Shown piece by piece: positions 1 to 8,414 of a stretch of DNA of 25,000 nt. The notes beneath the pieces are model-generated. The model saw only the letters and a program-made list of their open reading frames with translations. It searched no databases and was not told the DNA's origin. Position numbers and translations under genes: made by a program. The DNA is from Paulinella micropora (Eukaryota; Cercozoa; Imbricatea; Euglyphida; Paulinellidae). The DNA is taken from NCBI GenBank assembly GCA_019918135.1, contig WBZZ01005772.1:1-25000 (forward strand). The letters are read 5' to 3'. Position 1 is the stretch's first letter, and each line of letters opens with the position of its first letter.

Positions 1-468
1 TTGGCGAAGAGCAGGTCTACGCGATCGGGCAGGTGGGTTGACACGAAGACATTAATCGCATGGAGCGGAGACGTAGGATCGGCGGAGACAAAAAGTTCGG
101 TGAGTACTGCGTCGATGCCGACGGACGAGCGTGCTTCTACAGGGGGCAACTTCCGAATGGTGAACCCGTGCTGCATGACCCATGAAAGGCGGGCCACGCC
201 TTTGCAGTTGCAGGCGGAATCCAAGGTGCATGTAGTCTTACCGATGGGCGGGCGGTTGAGAGGGTGTTTCGCGACCCAAACATATCCGGTAACCACTGTC
301 AAGAAAAACATTTCTCAGGTCTCTCAAACTTCGAGCTCCGAATCGAGCTCTTCATCTGAATCGGACGGTGAAGGCTCCTCCTCTGAAGAAGAACCGTCCA
401 AAAAAAAGCAACAAAAGGAAATTGTAATGTTGTATGCTTTACTTTTGAAATGGGATACCCAATCTTAG
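1..468 (+). CDS. 3' fragment of unidentified protein with acidic Ser/Glu tail
   Basis: An open frame runs in from the left edge and stops at TAG 466-468; its 5' part lies outside the window. The last 50 residues are low complexity: Ser-rich, then SDGEGSSSEEEPSKKKQQKE, an acidic stretch followed by a Lys cluster, as in disordered nuclear tails. Another frame of the same strand (codons starting at positions 3, 6, 9...) also looks protein-like between about 90 and 390, for example KKFGEYCVDADGRACFYRGQ, but is broken by TGA at 39-41 and 180-182 (codon positions approximate). The true gene may therefore start in that frame and enter the Ser/Glu frame through an intron or frame break; GT at 168 and AG at 188 is one possible pair. 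No domain is recognised and function is unknown. Confidence 0.35.
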   Translation: MAKSRSTRSGRWVDTKTLIAWSGDVGSAETKSSVSTASMPTDERASTGGNFRMVNPCCMTHERRATPLQLQAESKVHVVLPMGGRLRGCFATQTYPVTTVKKNISQVSQTSSSESSSSSESDGEGSSSEEEPSKKKQQKEIVMLYALLLKWDTQS

Positions 469-700
469 GTGTTGGAAATGAAATAGGTTTGATTTAGTTT
501 CTAGAAAGATGTGTTTTGCTTAATTTGAGTTAGATTGTTATCCGCTCCTGACTTGTTAAAACAACATTACGACAGAGAGTAACAAATTCAGCAAGCCGCG
601 CCAGAGCTGGGAATGTTTTTTAGAGATTGTTTCATCAGTTAGACTGGGAGTCCATAAACTGGATATTGTAAATTACAAGCCGGCTGCAATGAGTGAGTGA

Positions 701-734
701 TCACAAAAAAAGTCGGAGTAGACCCTACTCCTGA
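701..734 (-). repeat. Palindromic element copy 1
   Basis: TCACA plus an A-tract is followed by arm GTCGGAGTAG, loop ACC and arm CTACTCC, which is truncated on its right side. The A-tract lies on the left, taken here as minus orientation of the element. Confidence 0.9.
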
Positions 735-886
735 AAATATAGCTTGCAAGGATATGGTTAACCTCTCTGAAATTACTGCCCACAAGTGTAATTCCAGTGA
801 TAGAAATCATTTAAGCTTTGCATCGAAAAAATAAAGTAGGAAACTTGGTCCTCTGCGGATGGACTGTTTCCTCAGTCACTGGCGCT

Positions 887-928
887 TTGGTATTTATCTA
901 CCAGCAGACAGCGGTAGACAATTACCAA
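887..928. repeat. Imperfect inverted repeat, 16-nt arms
   Basis: Arms 887-902 (TTGGTATTTATCTACC) and 913-928 (GGTAGACAATTACCAA) pair at 14 of 16 positions around a 10-nt loop. Function unknown. Confidence 0.6.
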
Positions 929-1017
929 TGCACAACGACGATGATGTGGCGTGATTGGCTGCTTTTACGCGAGATCGAACGTACTACGGAATAATTCCTT
1001 CTTTTTCAGTCTAAATT

Positions 1018-1049
1018 CAGTGAGGTAAATATTCAACATTACCTCACTG
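1018..1049. repeat. Perfect inverted repeat, 11-nt arms
   Basis: Arm CAGTGAGGTAA (1018-1028) and its exact complement TTACCTCACTG (1039-1049) flank a 10-nt loop. It shares the TGAGGTA / TACCTC core with the hairpin at 1527-1583. Confidence 0.65.
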
Positions 1050-1526
1050 CATTCAGATACGGCGAACCCTGATTTTTTTCTTTGCTTCTTCGGACGGGAT
1101 CTTCTCGTTCCTTCTTCCTTGGTTCGTGACTTTGGTTTTTTCATCGCTTGTGCTCCAGCACTGAAACAAGATCAGAAGCGCTGACAAAAGCACCGTCGAC
1201 GTGGTAGCTCATGCCTCAAGGATTGGTGACCACGTTTACAGTTAGGACCAGACCACACTCCAGTCCCGCGTGGTAAAATCCCTACCTTGCTGTCAATATT
1301 TTCTCAACCATTTGTCTCCAATTGATTTCCCCATTGTGCACCCACAAGTACAATTTTTCTTGCCTTAAATATTTCAATCATCGTACTCAGGGAAAGAATG
1401 AAATGTTACAAGAAGCTGGGTTCTCTGAGGATGAACTGTTGCTTGTTGGAAAATTTGTATTTCTAAGTTGCGCGATTGTTGGCGACTTGGAAATGCAAAT
1501 TTTCTGCGCCTGATGACAACGTTACT

Positions 1527-1583
1527 CGGGTGAGGTAGCATTGTTAGATAAATTGATTTTGTCTAACACTTCTACCTCGCCCG
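1527..1583. repeat. Imperfect inverted repeat, 22-nt arms
   Basis: Arms 1527-1548 and 1562-1583 pair at 19 of 22 positions around a 13-nt A/T-rich loop. The left arm contains GTGAGGTAG and the right arm CTACCTCGC, including a possible G:U pair. It could be a small MITE or a structured RNA. Confidence 0.65.
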
Positions 1584-1623
1584 GACGCGGATGGTCTAGT
1601 CTGATATTACAAGTACCACTGGC

Positions 1624-1699
1624 AATCCTCGTATGTTTCCACGCCGTGTCATGATACTAGCTGGTCGTATAACCTAACCAGTGGAAACACACGAAGATT
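1624..1699. repeat. Imperfect inverted repeat, 19-nt arms
   Basis: Arms 1624-1642 (AATCCTCGTATGTTTCCAC) and 1681-1699 (GTGGAAACACACGAAGATT) pair at 17 of 19 positions around a 38-nt loop. It is the fourth hairpin in about 800 bp. Confidence 0.6.
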
Positions 1700-1875
1700 T
1701 ACACAGGTTGTACGATAGGCTTCTGCGTTACTTGTGCGCTTGGGCGTAGATTACTGTTGCTGTGCAGTCTGTTTGAGCTGCCCATAGTTCTTCTGAAATC
1801 GGCAGCGCAAACAGATGTGACCTAGTTGATCTTTTCAGTAAGGTTTCCCCCTTCTCAGATACTTTTAATTATGTG

Positions 1876-1917
1876 CACACAAAAAAAAGGTCGGAGTAGG
1901 GACTACTCCGACTTTTC
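1876..1917 (-). repeat. Palindromic element copy 2
   Basis: Complete 10-bp arms at 1890-1899 and 1903-1912 with loop GGA. An A-tract preceded by CACA lies on the left and a short T-run on the right. Confidence 0.9.
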
Positions 1918-1983
1918 AAAATTCTGTACTCTATAGTCAACCCAACACAAACCAAATTCCATAACGTATTCCTATCAATTTTT

Positions 1984-3971
1984 ATGTTTGTGATATACGA
2001 AGTATCACACAACTGCCTTTGGGAAGCTAAAAATGAACCTTTTTGTAATTTTTCCCTTCCTCCCCCCCCCCCTAAAAAAAGCAAATCCCATTCACGAAAT
2101 AATTTTTCCGACCACTTTCCTCCACAGACACCTGTACGGCGGACTCTGCGAACTGCACCAGCGTCATCAAGTTCGAGCACCAGCACGTTGGCACCCATCT
2201 CGGAGGGCCTTGCACCTCCAGCAATCTCTACGGCAACGGCAGCTCAGATTGCTGGAGAGGAAGAAATTCCTACCGCGACAGCAACCCAAACGGCGGCAGC
2301 AACCGCAAGAGAAGAAGCAGAAGAAGTGGCACGACAGCTTGCTGAGGAGGAAGAACGAGAGCGGCAGGAGGAAGCGGAACAAGCACGGGAAGACGAACGA
2401 AAACAACAACAAAAGGTGGGGGAGATCGTCGAAGACAACAACCGCAACGAAGGTGACAGCGAGACCGGCAACTTGCCAGACCAAGGCGCCAACCCCGCTG
2501 AACAATCACAACCCAGTGCTCCCAGTTCGGGAGGCTCCTCTGGTGATGCCACTTCATCCCAGTCTTCGCGGCCATGCAGGCTCCTCCGCTCTAACAACTC
2601 AGGCGCTACCTCGGGCTACCATATGTATATGCTGTCATGACCTTGCGGATCCGCACCCGCACACCGCTCCATGTTCATACTGTCTAGTCCGACCGTCATA
2701 CCGTCACCGGACCACGTTACCTTCGCGCGCAAATTGGCGGTCACTACCACGTCGCAAACACGCCGATCCAACTGGCCATCATGCATGCCATCAGCAACGT
2801 TCGCGCGTGGGGAGACAAAGCTACGGTCGCCATCATGGACGCCTGTTGGGCCCGTTTCGTCCGCGTCACCGACCATATTCAGCAAGTATGGTGCTCGTTG
2901 TCCCTCATTTGGCTACAATTTATCCGCGACCTCATCCACGGCCGCCTGGATAAACATGATACACGGAAGTCAGCTTTCCAAGCCCTCAATTTACGACGCT
3001 TCAGAGAAGAGCAACTTTTGGCGTACATCAACCGATGCATCACGCACTACGAAGCTGCACGCGTGACTGGCGTGACCATCAGCGACGGAAACCAGCTTGA
3101 GGACTTGGGCCGCATGTTGACCCCGATGGAACGCGATCGTTGGAATCAGCAGGCAGATCAAGTCCTGCTCAGCTACGGTGTCGGATGGCCACGCAACCTA
3201 GATGACCTTCTCCCTTGGGCCAGGACCCTTGACCCCAACGTCATGACAAAGTATCTTGTGACGATTGAGATCCCGGTCCGTACCGACACCGAGGAACCAT
3301 CTACGTGCAAGCGGGACTACACTCGCCAAGGACGACCACCCACTCGTACTGACCGTCGGAGACAGCAACGACCTCAGCAGGACAAGACAGCCCAGGAGAA
3401 TACAAACCCTAACCGCCCTTCTCGACATAAGCGTAAAGCCGACGCTATGGCTATGGCCCAGACCGCTCCGCCACAGAAGTCGACTCGCCCAGACAAGCGT
3501 TTGAAGACGGCCCACACGGATAAGAAGGAACATCCGAACAAGAAGAAGCCGGCACCGCGACAGCATCTCACGGGAGCCAATGCTGTGGTGATCCCTTCAA
3601 AGACGTCTATGTCTACGACCAAGACTGACCCACCGAGCAGACCGTCAAACCAGACCAAACGTAAACCGTTTACGGGCACACCCTGCGCCTACTGCAAAGA
3701 GCATAACAGCTTTTTGAAGAAGGATCAACTACCCCGACACTCGTTCGAGGAATGTAAACTTCGTCAGCAGCGTTGCCAAGACGAAAAGAAGCACTGTGAC
3801 TGGAAGCCACCAGCGGCCGCTGCTCGCAATACTCCGCGCGCTTTCCATATGACTACCCGGTCCCGCTCGACCTCTCCGCTGGTGCCAACGCCTCCACCTC
3901 TACGGATCGCGACCATCCCGACAGCATTGATCCTGCGCTGGTTTCTTGAGCGCGCGTTCTCAACAGCCTGA
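1984..3971 (+). pseudogene. Gag-like gene with acidic coiled coil and zinc-knuckle-like motif, frame-broken
   Basis: Two coding-like segments lie in different frames. The first (to TGA 2638-2640) is Ala/Glu/Gln-rich with a predicted coiled coil at about 2310-2430 (EEAEEVARQLAEEEERERQE). The second is open from before ATG 2781 to TGA 3969-3971; from 2781 it is 396 residues. Its N-terminal half is helical and Gag-like, the middle is very basic (Lys/Arg/Pro/Gln), and a CX2C...HX4C motif begins at about residue 302 (CAYCKEH... RHSFEEC). That order resembles capsid followed by nucleocapsid of an LTR-retrotransposon Gag, which would package RNA. No protease or polymerase follows, so this is probably a remnant or a domesticated gag. 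The frame join lies near 2640-2700 and is unresolved. The 3' end overlaps the end of the opposite-strand ORF by about 200 bp. Family assignment is inference. Confidence 0.4.
2062..2117 (+). repeat. C-tract plus 42-bp dispersed repeat, copy A
   Basis: A poly-C tract, a short A-run and then a segment starting GCAAATCCCATTCACGAAAT and ending CCGACCACTT. The same segment occurs, identical over about 42 bp and also behind a C-tract, at 16044-16104 in the same orientation. Flanks on both sides differ between the copies. Confidence 0.8.
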
Positions 3972-6900
3972 ACGATGTCTAGACCTGGAAGATTCAGGAG
4001 CCTAACGTCTGTCGTGATGAGTCTCACCACGGCGTCCCTTATTTTTTTGGTGTCTTTTGTCAGTATGTCGACCTCTTTTCCCCAGTAAACGATCAGTGGC
4101 GGGTTAAATTTACGACCTTGTACCAAGTTGGACCCATCCGCGGAAAAGTTTTCCTCTGGCGTGATCTCGAATCGGACCTCAAAATTGGGATCCTTACCTT
4201 GTCTGCGCAACCTCTCCATGGCCTGCTGATCTTTCGCAGTGAGCTTTTCTTTTTTCTCAACGTACCTGCCCAAGAAGACGTTTTCTTCCTGCCCAAACCA
4301 TCGCACCCTCATCCAGGTAGCATGCTTGTGCCGATCCTTGAAGATGTTAACGACCTTGAACAGACAAACTGGCTGCTGTGCCGCTTCGCCTCCTTGGCCA
4401 TACTCCACCCTTGCCAACACCATGTCGTGGGGCTGCAAGTAGCTCTTGCGTTTCTTGACCAGACTGCTTTTCAAATCGTCCTTCTTTTTCTCCTTGCCTT
4501 GTGTAGGTCGACCAGCGTCTGGAAAGGGAAGCTCGAAACGATCCAGCTCCTCGATATTTCCTTCGTGTGCGTTTTCCGCATTAAGCAGGTGAAAAACACC
4601 GCCAGGGCGAACATCCCTCGTGTCGACTGCCTGTGAAGGTCGAGAATTTTGAGGGCCACCACGTTCGATGAAAAGATCCGTTTCGCGTCCTTCATTATCG
4701 TTGCCAACCGGTTGCCTAAATATGGAAGTCTGAGCATTATTTGTAGCTGTTGATTGCCGCTCGGTCACAGTACCGGAGCCGAATCCTCTAGAAAAAGAAT
4801 TTTCTGTCTGCGCTTGGTGCTGAACATTGTCAGGGCGAGGTTGTTGCTCTACATCTTCCCCAGATCCGACGTCCATGGCTTCAGGTTCTTGCGCAGATTC
4901 CTCCTGCTCGGGCTAAAAAGCAGATCAGGAACAACATTTAGATTCAAAGTTTGTTTCACAAGTTTCAAATGTCGGAGTAGACCCTACTCCGACTTTTCTT
5001 TTGTGTTATTGTTTCGATATCAAGTTACACAGCAAAAGTAGTATGCAAAAACAGCACGGAACAAAACATAGCAAACTGAACAGCATGACTTGACCTCTTG
5101 TTTTCCTTCAGGGTTGTCCCCAAGCAGTTGTTTGTAAAACACCCACGCGTCTTCACCGGTGGTGTCCTCGTCCAGGATTAAGTTGCGCGTGCAGACTCCA
5201 TCTCCATGCAGCAGATGTCTTTGCATTGAGTGTATTGCGTTAGTTTTCTTGGCGCGATTGATTTTATTTTTCTTCGTCAGAAGTTTTTTACTGATGATGA
5301 CGTCTCGTTGCGCCGATGCCCGCTCCAAGCGCTCTTGACAGTCCTCCGACTGTTGCTTTAACTCTTTCGCACGAAACTTTCGCCAGTGGCGAAGCGTGTT
5401 TTCGGTCGGCTCATGACGCCAACCTCTTCGTGTTCCAGGCCCTTCCCGCCAATTCTCTGCAGCGGAAGTGTTGGAACCGAAATCCTCCTCTTGCAATTCA
5501 CTCTCGATCTGTTTGAGATGTCTGGCAAGGCTGGAAATCCATTTCTTGGTCTGTAGGCGCACCTGCCCTCGTTCATCGACACAGGTAACATCAAGCAAGA
5601 ACCCGTGGATATCGCGAGATCCATGAAAACTCGTTTTGTTGAAACGATCACCCACTTCGTAGAAGCGTTTGAAGTTGACAATCCAGTTGCGCTTGAGCAC
5701 AACAGCGTGGATGCAATCTTCAGGCAGAGCTCTCCGACAAGCTGCCGCCAGTTCAGGAAAAGTGTGTACAGGATTTCTTCCCAGGTATCTGGAGCAAGAA
5801 AACTTTTGGTCGACGTCGGCGTGGGTATGGCCCGCGGCCAGAAAGTTGATTTCTACCTGCTTGAAAACCTCTGCTTGGACAGGAGAAGCCGTCCACGCGA
5901 AAAAAACGTGCGTTTTGTTGTCTGAGCTGGTGTTGTCCATCTGGATGAACAGGTATGGTGCAACTCGACCGTTCGTTTTTTTCAGGAAACGAAAGGAGTC
6001 CATCAAGCAAGTGATAGTCGTGTCGGCAGTGTGAGGTCATCTGCGGGTGCAACATAGAAGCAGGATCCCACCCCGTGAACTAGCACACAGATGACTCGTG
6101 CTTGGGTAGTCTGGGCCTGTTGTTCGCGGTCCCTCTTTCCGTTGGCAAATGGAACGGCAGTGCTTGGTCCATACCATCGATTGCCATGCTGGCATAATCC
6201 ATCCAGTGATGGGTCGCATTCTTGACGTGGTCTGCGTAGACCTGCCTGTCCTGACGAAGCTCTTGGAAATGTTCAGACCTGCGCCGACGAACCTCGAGAA
6301 TCTCTTCTTTGGTTTGCGCTGCCAAAAGAAGATCAAAGGTTTCTGTGCAAAAACCACATTTTCCGATGGGAGCATGCTTCTTGATGCGGAGGTTCCAGAA
6401 CTGCGATGGTTTGTGCTTGGTTCCTTAACCTTGCGGAACATGGATTCACTCTTCTTCCAGTCCACCCACGGATACTCGATTTCTGCCTGATGGATTGCAC
6501 ACCTCCAGTACTCTCTCTTGCTCTGGTACGGTAAGTACGTAAACTTAGACGCAGGGTCCTGCTCTCCAATTTCCTTCTATCAAAATGCACAAAAAAACGC
6601 GCGAAATACGAGATTGTGTAAAAGGTTTTGAGCAATCACAGTGAGCATACATCGGAGTAGGGTCTACTCCGACATTTTTTTTGTGATGAATTATTTCTCG
6701 AACAATGAGCCTCATGGTTACACACATTTATAACATCTGTACAACAAAAAACAAAAAAAATGAATTTCCAGCTAACTGACCTTGGCATCTTGAAGGTATT
6801 TAATGTTCAAGCCGTCTCGATCACCTGCAATATCCGCCCGAAGAAGTCTTCGTTGGGTCGGGTTAGCGAGATGGATACCCCAATACACATTCGATCATGG

Positions 6901-7855
6901 GTTAAACCATAGATTCGACGGACGCAAGCTCTGCAAAGTTGGAACTGCAGACGAGTGCAGTTGTCAAGCCTCCTTGTACCTTGATTTGATTACTGCGCGT
7001 GAGTTCCAAAATAACTTCACTCTGCTGTACCCTTCGCAATTTGCAGAAACGAAGCCTTTTCATGGCAAGACGATTGATCAATTCAGGAGTTTGATCTTCT
7101 TCCGACACGAGGCAGCATTGCTTGATGCGATCAAGATCAACGTCCCGTGAATCAGCAAGGGCGGCCTTGGGACATCTGAACAAATTGTTTTCATATTTTC
7201 AATGGAAAAAAAAATGTAATTTCAAATGCTCATCTCAAAAAAATGTCGGAGTAGACCCTACTTCGAGAAAATAAAATACTTTAAGTGCAACAGTAAACGA
7301 AGCTCATAGTGAAATAATAAGGATCACGCATCAGAAAAAAAAATTGGAGTAGACCCTACTCCGAGAAAAGAAAAAACAGCATAATATGGAGAAGACATTT
7401 CTGACACGTCCATAAAGATACTTTTTACCTTCACAATCGACGCCATTTTTTCTCTTCTAGATCACGATGGGGATCATTGGCGAGCTGCTCGACTTCAAGT
7501 CCACCATCTCGAAGCACAACTGGTTCTTGAAAGGAATCACCCAGAACAGTTTTTGCTAAAGTTGCAAAATCAAGCTCATGTTCTGTTTCTACGTCGTCGA
7601 CGTGGCTGCAGGAATGCAAATGCATGTGTTTTCCGATATCTTGCGGTGCAAGGATCTCTCCGTCCTTTTTTGGTGAGTCCGAAAACATGGATATCGAAGA
7701 GAAAGACAGGCTGCTGGAACTAGACGTGGAAGGAGCACTACTGATTGACAACCTGGCCCTCTTGCTAGCGCCCGGCCCGCAGAAGAAGACGCGATGCTTG
7801 CTGTAGATGGGCTATTTCCAGGCGACGATGAAACATCGCGATTTTGAGGGTGCAT
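3764..7855 (-). CDS. DUF7869-like multi-exon protein, possibly transposon-derived
   Basis: Likely starts at ATG 7855. Exons: 7855-7429; 7175-6825; 6558-5095; from 4912 to a stop at 3764-3766. Introns 7428-7176, 6824-6559 and 5094-4913 are GT-AG and join matching phases. In order the protein has a Ser-rich start, a Cys/Arg segment (FQLCRACVRRIYGLTHDRMC, near 6950-6890), a CX2C motif (KCGFCTETF, near 6350), ASMAIDGMDQALPFHLP (near 6175), then PYLFIQMDNTSSDNK and FLAAGHTHADVDQKFS (near 5945 and 5850). The DN...NK and GHTHxDxDxxFS motifs are, from memory, those of the uncharacterised DUF7869 family, which often looks like a transposable-element protein. The last exon carries a basic/acidic linker and a chromatin-reader-like segment (VRWFGQEENVFLGRYVEKKE). 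Apparent 1-nt shifts occur near 7760, 6990, 6440, 6095 and 6060, so the gene is either decayed or imperfectly assembled. Confidence 0.55.
4971..5006 (+). repeat. Palindromic element copy 3
   Basis: Perfect 10-bp arms with loop ACC (4971-4993), then a T-rich run ending TTGTG. It lies inside intron 5094-4913 of the minus-strand DUF7869-like gene. Confidence 0.92.
6651..6686 (+). repeat. Palindromic element copy 4
   Basis: Arms with loop GGT (6651-6673), then a T8 tract and TGTGA. It lies inside intron 6824-6559 of the minus-strand gene. Confidence 0.92.
7234..7266 (-). repeat. Palindromic element copy 5
   Basis: A-tract on the left, loop ACC, right arm with one substitution (CTACTTCGA). It shares intron 7428-7176 with copy 6. 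Confidence 0.85.
7331..7364 (-). repeat. Palindromic element copy 6
   Basis: TCAGA plus an A-tract, then TTGGAGTAG, loop ACC, CTACTCCGA. It is in the same intron as copy 5, in the same orientation, about 75 bp away. Confidence 0.85.
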
Positions 7856-8414
7856 GGAAAAGTCGAAAAGGTGTCAAATTGGAAAACAAAATCCAAAAAA
7901 TGTTTTTTTCCGGGCTCACAGACAAAAAATTCGAATAGAGTCTACTCGGACGTTTTCAGCATTTTGGTGTGTAGGAAAACCAATTTATGACGATGACAAG
8001 AAAAGCCTCCTTTTTTTTTTTTTTTGAAAATTTGATTTTTTGGGGAATTTCAAATCAAATTTTCAATTTAAAGGCACTTGCCACGTTTCTTTTGCTCAAA
8101 TGCGGCAAAGGAGAAATAAGTGTAGGAAAAATTGGTACTGAACGGTGCTCATGGCTAAAAAAAATATCCGGCAGAGAAAAACGGAAAGCAAAAATAGTCC
8201 AATTTATCATTGCGCCATTTACAACGTTCAGGCCTACATTTTTTTGGCACGCTCCGAATTTTACAGGTTGCGCGTCACTTGGGTCATGTGATTCCTCAGA
8301 TCTCGACTTGGGATCAAAGTCGAAAGTGCCTACTGAGCCGGGTACAGACCCTGCTCTTGACTGGCTCGCCACCGAACACCATTATTTTTTGGTATCAGGT
8401 GCAATTGCTTGAAG
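7856..8414. other. Divergent intergenic region
   Basis: Lies between the presumed starts of the minus-strand DUF7869-like gene and the plus-strand ParB-methyltransferase gene, so it would hold both promoters. It contains a diverged palindromic element (7921-7952), a T15 run near 8011-8025 and a 13-bp inverted repeat (GAAAATTTGATTT, 8026-8038 and 8052-8064). No core promoter motif is identifiable with confidence. The 141-codon ORF 7987-8412 starts in the T-rich stretch and is not convincing as a gene. Confidence 0.4.
7921..7952 (-). repeat. Palindromic element copy 7 (diverged)
   Basis: GACAAAAAA then TCGAATAG, loop AGT, CTACTCGGAC: the most diverged copy, with substitutions in both arms. Confidence 0.7.

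Larger units (their letters stand above)
469..1983. other. Gene-free interval with hairpins
   Basis: No convincing coding region is seen; the only ORF of note (1322-1513, 63 codons) has no recognisable features. The interval holds two copies of the palindromic element family (701-734 and 1876-1917) and four imperfect inverted repeats between 887 and 1699, listed separately. Confidence 0.6.

Noticed and set aside
1531..1550. TGAGGTAG at the start of a hairpin arm, like the let-7 microRNA seed
   Set aside because: Only the first eight bases match, let-7 is animal-specific and nothing else suggests an animal genome.
2033..2953. 306-codon Arg/His/Gln-rich ORF overlapping the Gag-like gene
   Set aside because: The neighbouring frames carry the coiled coil and the Gag-like segment; this frame has the skewed composition of a shadow. 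A short Cys/His cluster near 2630-2690 is the only point in its favour.
5316..6034. Plus-strand ORFs within the DUF7869-like gene
   Set aside because: They are antisense to a long, motif-bearing minus-strand frame and show no features of their own.
6807..6809. TGA (minus strand) in a coding-like frame that looked like a sense Trp codon
   Set aside because: The donor CAG|GTGATC at 6825/6824 lies upstream and joins in phase to the exon at 6558, so this TGA is inside the intron.
7431..7433. TGA (minus strand) just before the donor AAG|GTAAAA as evidence of stop reassignment
   Set aside because: A second donor six bases earlier (TT|GTGAAG) keeps the same phase and avoids the stop, so the case is not informative.
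7987..8412. 141-codon ORF upstream of the ParB-methyltransferase gene
   Set aside because: It begins in a T-run, has no recognisable features and is matched by an antisense ORF of similar size; low-complexity sequence explains it.
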